A DNA stretch of 11,615 nt from Lachnospiraceae bacterium UBA4381 (GTDB lineage: Bacteria; Bacillota; Clostridia; Lachnospirales; Lachnospiraceae): contig DGRT01000107.1 in NCBI GenBank assembly GCA_002391105.1, positions 1 through 11,615 on the forward strand. The letters run 5' to 3'. A program made the position numbers and the translations under genes. Shown one piece after another: positions 6,843 to 11,615 of the stretch; position 1 is the stretch's first letter, and each line of letters opens with the position of its first letter. The notes below the pieces were generated by a model, which was given only the letters and a program-made list of their open reading frames with translations, had not been told where the DNA came from and searched no databases.

Positions 6843-8690
6843 ATGAAAAAAGGTGATGTTATAGAAGGGGTTATAGAAGAATACAGCTTTCCTAACAAGG
6901 GAAGCTTTATTCATTTCGAAGAAAATGAGCAGGCTCCGGACGGAAGGATAGAACGTAAGGTTGCAGTGAAGGGAGCACTTCCCGGACAGGCGGTAAAGGT
7001 TAGAATAAAGAAGAAAAAAGAGGGTAAGGCAGAGGGGATTCTTCTTGATGTAGTTAAGAAGTCACCGTTGGAAACCAAGAAGCCTATGTGCGATCATTTC
7101 TATGAGTGTGGCGGATGTACTTATCAGACCTTTGCATATACTAACCAGCTTAAGCTTAAGGAAAAGATGGTTAAGGAAGTTCTGCAGATAGATTCCTTTG
7201 ATGATGATTTTATATGGGAGGGGATTCTGTCCTCACCATCACAGTTCAGGTACAGGAATAAGATGGAATTTACATTTGGCGACTATGAAAAGGATGGACC
7301 TCTTACTCTGGGACTTCATAGGAAAAACTCTACTCATGATATACTCAGTATAGATTCCTGCGCTATAGTAAATCCGGTATGGAATCAGATTCTTAAATAT
7401 ACCCAGAATTTTTTCAGGAGATATGCTGTTCCGCATTATAATAAACGTACACATGAAGGAATACTTAGAAATCTGGTTATAAGAGAATCCAAGTCTGATG
7501 GCAGTATATTGGTAAATCTGGTAACAACTACTCGCATGAAGATAGATGAGAATACCAGAAATAATTTATGGAATGAAAAAAGAAGTGAAACGGTAGATGA
7601 ACTGCATCTTCCGGAATATGTGGCAGGACTTCTCAGTCTGGGTGATGAACAGCCCAGAGGACTGGATGGTTACTCTTCATACGGATACAGTAAGGGGAGC
7701 GGTGATTATTATGGAGTAGGAGGTTCTTCCGGAATCAACGGAGGAGCTTATAGAAATAAAATGGGAACAGGTACATTTAACTCGCTGTCTAATTATAGCA
7801 GGATAGCCGGTGTGCTTTACACAGAATGTGATACACTTGCAGATGCGATAATACCTGATTCAGTTACAGTGTTATATGGAGATGGTCATCTTATGGAGGA
7901 GGTGCTTGGGCTTAAGTTCAAGATATCGCCATTTTCATTTTTCCAGACGAATACAAAAGGTAGTGAGGTGCTTTACGCCAAGGCAAGAGAGTATGCCCTG
8001 GAGGCTATCTCCCGTAAATACAGGGCGGAGGCTGCTTCTGTAGCTGAAGGTAATGATGGAGCAGCGGGAGATAATAATATACCAGCGAATGAATCGGATA
8101 GGAATGCAGGCGAGGCAGTAAGAGATAATTATAAACTTGTGAGAGAATCGGATAAGAATGTAGGCGAGGCAGTAAGAGATAATTATAAACTTGTGAGTGA
8201 ATCGTGTATAAATGCTGGCATGGCAGGTGGAGAGAAGAAAGCCGGTGTTATATATGATCTATATAGCGGGACGGGTACTATAGCTCAGTTAATGGCTCCT
8301 GTGGCTGATAAGGTATATGGTATAGAGATTATAGAGGAGGCTGTGGAGGCTGCAAAGGAGAACGCTAAGCTGAATAAGTTAAGTAACTGCGAATTCATAG
8401 TCGGAGATGTGCTGAAAAAACTGGATGAGCTGGAAGAAAAGCCGGATCTAATAATACTTGATCCCCCAAGAGACGGAGTGAATCCTAAAGCGCTCATGAA
8501 AATACTTTCTTATGAGGTGGATTATTTGGTTTATATAAGTTGTAAACCGACTTCTCTGGCAAGAGATCTTGAAATATTTAAGGCAAATGGTTATATACCG
8601 GTGAAAGGGTGTTCAGTGGATATGTTTCCTAATACACAGCATGTGGAGTGCGTAGTATTGATGTCAAAGAAAGAAATTAGAAATCACTGA
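6843..8690 (+). CDS. rlmD: 23S rRNA (uracil-C5)-methyltransferase, RlmD/RlmCD type, with two insertions
   Basis: Makes m5U in 23S rRNA (U1939 in E. coli RlmD; B. subtilis RlmCD does U747 and U1939). The product has 615 aa from the ATG at 6843, well above the usual 450 or so. A TRAM RNA-binding domain covers about 1-75. [4Fe-4S] ligands are Cys83, Cys89, Cys92 and Cys173. The methyltransferase domain shows SPFSFFQTN (362-370), motif I DLYSGTGTIAQ (472-482), LDPPRDG (539-545), the nucleophile Cys567 in ISCKPTSLARDL and the general-base region DMFPNTQHVE (593-602). The Ser in place of Cys in motif I is, from memory, common in clostridial homologues. All catalytic residues are intact. Two stretches do not fit the family: about 236-320, with a Gly/Ser/Tyr-rich core, and about 393-467, which contains an 18-residue tandem repeat. 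Both fall between conserved motifs and keep the frame, so the enzyme is probably functional. Codon use matches its left neighbours. Confidence 0.95.
   Translation: MKKGDVIEGVIEEYSFPNKGSFIHFEENEQAPDGRIERKVAVKGALPGQAVKVRIKKKKEGKAEGILLDVVKKSPLETKKPMCDHFYECGGCTYQTFAYTNQLKLKEKMVKEVLQIDSFDDDFIWEGILSSPSQFRYRNKMEFTFGDYEKDGPLTLGLHRKNSTHDILSIDSCAIVNPVWNQILKYTQNFFRRYAVPHYNKRTHEGILRNLVIRESKSDGSILVNLVTTTRMKIDENTRNNLWNEKRSETVDELHLPEYVAGLLSLGDEQPRGLDGYSSYGYSKGSGDYYGVGGSSGINGGAYRNKMGTGTFNSLSNYSRIAGVLYTECDTLADAIIPDSVTVLYGDGHLMEEVLGLKFKISPFSFFQTNTKGSEVLYAKAREYALEAISRKYRAEAASVAEGNDGAAGDNNIPANESDRNAGEAVRDNYKLVRESDKNVGEAVRDNYKLVSESCINAGMAGGEKKAGVIYDLYSGTGTIAQLMAPVADKVYGIEIIEEAVEAAKENAKLNKLSNCEFIVGDVLKKLDELEEKPDLIILDPPRDGVNPKALMKILSYEVDYLVYISCKPTSLARDLEIFKANGYIPVKGCSVDMFPNTQHVECVVLMSKKEIRNH
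8091..8226 (+). repeat. 54-base in-frame tandem repeat inside rlmD
   Basis: Unit 1 is 8091-8144 and unit 2 is 8145-8198; they match at 51 of 54 positions. A degenerate partial third copy at 8199-8226 matches at about 21 of 28 positions. Each unit encodes 18 residues, (N)AGEAVRDNYKLV plus ESD. A faint older copy may precede unit 1 (the GAAGDNNIPANES reading). Because the unit is a multiple of three, copy-number change would lengthen the protein without a frameshift. Confidence 0.95.
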
Positions 8691-8764
8691 ACACTTTGTT
8701 TTCAATGAGGATTGTTTTTCTATATTTCCTAATTATTGATACTGTCAATATATTTGCATTGAGT

Positions 8765-8771
8765 AAAGGAG
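8765..8771 (+). promoter_or_regulatory. Ribosome binding site deciding the LRR gene start
   Basis: AAAGGAG ends 7 bases before the ATG at 8779. The in-frame TTG at 8773 is only 1 base from this site and is therefore unlikely. The 88-base gap 8691-8778 is very AT-rich and shows no convincing terminator or promoter pair. Confidence 0.8.
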
Positions 8772-8778
8772 TTTGGGT

Positions 8779-10743
8779 ATGGAATTGTATGTAGAAAATA
8801 AAACTTTGATCGGCATAAAAAATACTACTAAGGAAGAATCCTGCTTGATTATCCCTTCAGGAATTGAGAACATAGCGGCATGTGCATTTAAAAGTTCAGG
8901 TTTTCAAAGAATCATCATTTCTGAAGGTGTAGAAACAATTGAAGATGAGTCTTTTTCTTCGTGCCAATATTTGGAGACCGTTGTCATTCCAACTACATGT
9001 AAAAAGATAGGAAAAAAAGCTTTCTATGATTGCAAAGCATTGAAAGATGTCTTCTTGAATACCGCTAATTGCAGGATCTCTTCTGATGCTTTTTCTGTTA
9101 TCGGCTCACCGTTTTACGACAATCTCGCTTTTATTCAATCTGAATCAAAACCAGAATATAATACTGAAGAACGTTTCCCGTTAATGTTTCATTGTGTACC
9201 AAACTGTTCTCAGAGAACTATGGCTCAATCTGTTGAAGCCTCAAACTATTACTGCTGGACGACCGATTATGGAGCTCGCGACAATTCATTTGATGTATTC
9301 ATGTATGGCTTTCATCATGGACAATCGCTTGTAAAATCTGGAAAAAGAAATATTTTTATTGACAACAAAAGTATTATTAATGATTGTGTTTTCCCTGATA
9401 AGGAATCAAGATTTCATTATTTGTTTGGAAAGTACCAATTGAATTTAGCAGAAGGAAATGCGGAGCATCTAGTTATAAGTTACTATAAAATCGAATCTGA
9501 AAAAACAGTAAATTTGAAGTCAAAGAAGAACTATGAATTAGATTCAGAAAAGATTTCGGAAAGAATTCACTCAGTGTTAAAAGATCTGGAAGAAAGGGAA
9601 GAGAAAAAGAAAAAGGGAATACTACCTTCATCTTCAAGAAACAAAGGAACTATTATCGATAATACTCTATTTATCCCTTACGGAGTTATTACTGTAAAAA
9701 AAGAGGATTATTGTGACTGTACCGAGGTTACAAGAATCGTATTTCCAGATACAGTAATGGTAATTTCAGATGGTTCTTTTTCAAACTTTGATAATCTTAA
9801 AAGTGTCGAATTTGCCAGCAAACCGCTTTATATTTCAGAAAATGCATTTGGACAAACTGTTTTTTATTATTGTATCAAGAATACTCTCAGAGATTATTAT
9901 GATAAAGATGCTTTATCTTTTCTAAAAGAAACAAAAACGGATTTAACCCACCGTTCATTAAGTGATGTTTGGGGCATTTATGGCGTAGAAAATGAATCTG
10001 TAACTAGTTCCGAAATTGATGGAGTAATATATCTATATGACAAAAGGGAGAAAACAATTATCCTTTCTATCTGTGATAACACAAATGTGGAGACTATTCA
10101 TGTTCCGGAATATATTAACGGAGAACAGGTATGTAATATAGGTCCCGGAGCTTTTTCCGGCTTGAAACAGATAAAAGAAATCAATATTCCTTCAACTGTC
10201 GATTCCATTCAATGGAGAGCATTTGCCGGATGCATTTCCCTGCAAACAATTTATTGTCGTAATGATTCTATTGATATTGACAGCGAAATCTTCCACAAAT
10301 GCGAATCATTACAGTACATATGGTTCGAGGGACCGCCACGCTTACCATCAAAATATGTACCTTTTGCTCGTTGGGCGAACTGGTTAAGCAACGGATATCA
10401 TGGAAATCATTGGTATGATCCCGTTCATGATAGTGATCAACACAAGGACTATAGTGCCTGTGAAATGCTCGAAATGATTATGTTTTGCGCGCCGTTTCCT
10501 ACAATACATATTGAACACATGTCATCAGTTGATATTTCCTTGATGTGTAGTTCCGGCTTTTTTGGATTAAATGTATTCACTCCGCGGTTTATTGCTTTCG
10601 AAGAACAGCTTTATAAAGAGTCAGAGAGCACACAACTTGATACCGTATCCAGTTCAGGAGATAATTATCTGCACGATGAAAGCAATGAGCATACCAAGGC
10701 ATATTCACAATGTGTATTGACGGAAGAAAAACAGGATCATTAA
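8779..10743 (+). CDS. Leucine-rich-repeat protein (LRR_5/BspA-like repeats), cytoplasmic-looking
   Basis: A 654-aa protein with three clusters of BspA-type repeats (pattern: I-P-x-x-V-x-x-I-x-x-x-A-F-x-x-C-x-x-L-x-x-V). The clusters lie at residues about 22-115, 293-365 and 412-517. LRR_5 repeats generally mediate protein binding; the partner is unknown. Between clusters 1 and 2 is a non-repeat region (120-290) with a strongly charged, probably helical stretch (255-280, ending in EEREEKKKKG). After the last cluster comes an unrecognised region (about 525-615) rich in Trp, His and aromatic residues (RWANWLSNGYHGNHWYDP), then a Ser/Glu-rich tail. There is no signal peptide, membrane segment or cell-wall anchor, unlike secreted BspA-type proteins. 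Codon use differs sharply from the left block (12 CAA, 6 CAG; Ile mostly ATT/ATC; many TTG Leu), which suggests acquisition by transfer. The function is not known. Confidence 0.85.
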   Translation: MELYVENKTLIGIKNTTKEESCLIIPSGIENIAACAFKSSGFQRIIISEGVETIEDESFSSCQYLETVVIPTTCKKIGKKAFYDCKALKDVFLNTANCRISSDAFSVIGSPFYDNLAFIQSESKPEYNTEERFPLMFHCVPNCSQRTMAQSVEASNYYCWTTDYGARDNSFDVFMYGFHHGQSLVKSGKRNIFIDNKSIINDCVFPDKESRFHYLFGKYQLNLAEGNAEHLVISYYKIESEKTVNLKSKKNYELDSEKISERIHSVLKDLEEREEKKKKGILPSSSRNKGTIIDNTLFIPYGVITVKKEDYCDCTEVTRIVFPDTVMVISDGSFSNFDNLKSVEFASKPLYISENAFGQTVFYYCIKNTLRDYYDKDALSFLKETKTDLTHRSLSDVWGIYGVENESVTSSEIDGVIYLYDKREKTIILSICDNTNVETIHVPEYINGEQVCNIGPGAFSGLKQIKEINIPSTVDSIQWRAFAGCISLQTIYCRNDSIDIDSEIFHKCESLQYIWFEGPPRLPSKYVPFARWANWLSNGYHGNHWYDPVHDSDQHKDYSACEMLEMIMFCAPFPTIHIEHMSSVDISLMCSSGFFGLNVFTPRFIAFEEQLYKESESTQLDTVSSSGDNYLHDESNEHTKAYSQCVLTEEKQDH

Positions 10744-10879
10744 GCATAAAAGATTGCATCGGAATTACAGAACGAAGGATTCATATCGTTGACTTTGATA
10801 ACGAAGGAAACATCGATTCGTTTTCTCCATTCCACAATTGTTCCAGGTTGATATTCTATCTGAGTTATTATTTACATCG

Positions 10880-10885
10880 AGGAGG
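10880..10885 (+). promoter_or_regulatory. Ribosome binding site of the 148-aa gene
   Basis: AGGAGG, the full Shine-Dalgarno core, ends 5 bases before the ATG at 10891. It is the strongest evidence that this small gene is translated. Confidence 0.8.
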
Positions 10886-10890
10886 ATACT

Positions 10891-11337
10891 ATGCAATTTT
10901 GGGAGTATTATATAGAAGCAGCTTCACCTTTTGACTTTATTCGTGAATACAAAATGCTACGATTAGTCAACAAGAATGAAGAATTAGCAAAACAAATCTG
11001 TTCTGAAGCAGAAAAATATTATGGAGAATTACAAGGAATTCAAGAATACACCAGCGGTCCCAGCGAAAAAATAAAAGAAACGGAAAAGAGAATAATTACT
11101 TTTTCTGTTGAACAAATAGTCATAAAGGACGATTGCCTTTATGGGTTTATCAGAGAATCTGAAACTGGTCAGATAATCAATTGCTTCAGTGCGCATCTAG
11201 AGGTTATTCCTATATCAGAAGTAGGCAAACCTGTAAGAACCGGAAAGATTTATAACGAAGATGGAGAATATATCGGAAGTGCGCTTTATAAGTATGCGCT
11301 AACTGAATTCTGCACGCTTATGCTTTATTCTAATTAG
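10891..11337 (+). CDS. Hypothetical protein, 148 aa, family not recognised
   Basis: Supported by a perfect AGGAGG ribosome binding site and by biased codon use (5 CAA, 1 CAG for Gln) that matches the LRR gene rather than the left block. The N-terminal half (about 1-65) is predicted helical and charged. Residues about 68-125 look like a small beta-rich fold (FSVEQIVIKDDCLYGFI, then HLEVIPISEVGKPV). The C-terminus is hydrophobic (ALTEFCTLMLYSN). There is no signal peptide, clear membrane segment, Zn-binding cluster or known catalytic motif. It lies 147 bases after the LRR gene on the same strand, so the two may form one acquired unit. No function can be assigned. Confidence 0.7.
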   Translation: MQFWEYYIEAASPFDFIREYKMLRLVNKNEELAKQICSEAEKYYGELQGIQEYTSGPSEKIKETEKRIITFSVEQIVIKDDCLYGFIRESETGQIINCFSAHLEVIPISEVGKPVRTGKIYNEDGEYIGSALYKYALTEFCTLMLYSN

Positions 11338-11598
11338 TTAAGCAATGGCACGGTCGATTTATTCCCGTTTACGAACGGTGATTGAGGCGACGGTGGAAGC
11401 CCGGTAGATATGTTCTGATAGAACTGGATGGATCTGTTTCCGATTACGAGCGGAAGCGCTGACATCCAAATCGACGTATCGAGCCATGTGGAGACCATCG
11501 CGTTGATTGAACGGGTCAGAAATGCGAAGGATTTTGTGCAGATAGGTATCGATGCGGAAGAATATTACAGAATTAAAGACGAAGAAAAAACAATATAA
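11338..11598 (+). pseudogene. Decayed coding remnant with in-frame stops
   Basis: The frame of the preceding gene continues past its stop as protein-like sequence, interrupted by TGA at 11383-11385, TGA at 11416-11418 and TAG at 11419-11421. It ends at TAA 11596-11598. The longest intact piece starts at ATG 11428 (56 codons, including ADIQIDVSSHVETIALIER and VQIGIDAEEYYRIKDEEK) but has no ribosome binding site. Two related segments, 11356-11378 and 11431-11453, encode DLFPFTNG and DLFPITSG; most of their base differences are silent, as expected of a once-translated duplicated motif. GC is about 51% by hand count, far above the preceding gene. The parent family is not recognised. It could instead be a 56-aa gene that is still used. 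Confidence 0.45.
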
Positions 11599-11615
11599 AA
11601 ACCACGCATTGCGAA

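Noticed and set aside
8702..8720. Terminator after rlmD (CAAT..ATTG then T-run)
   Set aside because: The stem is only 4-5 AT-rich pairs, too weak to call.
8773..8778. TTG at 8773 as the LRR gene start
   Set aside because: It lies 1 base from AAAGGAG; the ATG at 8779 has proper 7-base spacing.
10381..10400. Shared GTTAAGCAA..GG between the LRR gene (near 10383) and the tail (near 11336) as a direct repeat or attachment site
   Set aside because: Only about 9 contiguous matching bases; likely chance.
1..11615. tRNA, rRNA, CRISPR array, transposase or integrase
   Set aside because: No cloverleaf, spaced direct-repeat array or recombinase motif was seen on either strand by eye.

Overview
The window looks like chromosomal DNA from a low-GC Gram-positive anaerobe, most likely a gut or rumen Lachnospiraceae (Roseburia, Butyrivibrio or Eubacterium type). 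This rests on Ile ATA and Arg AGA/AGG codon preference, AGGAG-type ribosome binding sites, and the sequence character of the pgi and rlmD products. The assignment is an inference; no marker here fixes the genus.

Layout, all genes on the plus strand. (1) 1-1142: 3' part of a GH13 alpha-amylase-family glycosidase, open at the left edge. (2) 1258-2613: pgi, with its own extended -10 promoter and a strong intrinsic terminator at 2634-2666. (3) 2733-6702: a compact four-gene unit joined by two 4-base ATGA overlaps and one 18-base gap. It encodes a THUMP-domain RNA methyltransferase, a membrane-anchored papain-family (C1) protease with a lectin-like tail, the RdgB/HAM1 house-cleaning nucleotidase and a YfcE-like metallophosphoesterase. 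(4) 6843-8690: an RlmD-type 23S rRNA m5U methyltransferase with two insertions, one holding a near-perfect 54-base tandem repeat. (5) 8779-10743: a cytoplasmic-looking leucine-rich-repeat protein, then 10891-11337, an unrecognised 148-aa protein. (6) 11338-11598: a GC-rich stretch that reads as a decayed coding remnant with three in-frame stops.

The glycosidase and Pgi both feed glucose units into glycolysis, though pgi appears separately transcribed. Two RNA modification enzymes and the nucleotide-pool enzyme give the central block a housekeeping, translation-quality character. The secreted-side protease is the odd member of that block.

The clearest large-scale signal is a sharp change at about position 8691. 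In the seven genes before it, Gln is CAG 48 times and CAA once. In the two genes after it, Gln is CAA 17 times and CAG 7 times, Ile moves from ATA to ATT/ATC, and Leu moves toward TTG. A second change occurs at 11338, where GC rises to about 51% (hand count of 11341-11520) next to roughly 30% in sampled lines of the preceding gene. The right 2.9 kb is therefore probably an accessory, horizontally acquired segment. I found no integrase, transposase, tRNA, CRISPR array or toxin family there, and I do not claim a defined new system. The LRR protein and its 148-aa neighbour are the best candidates for undescribed biology in the window.
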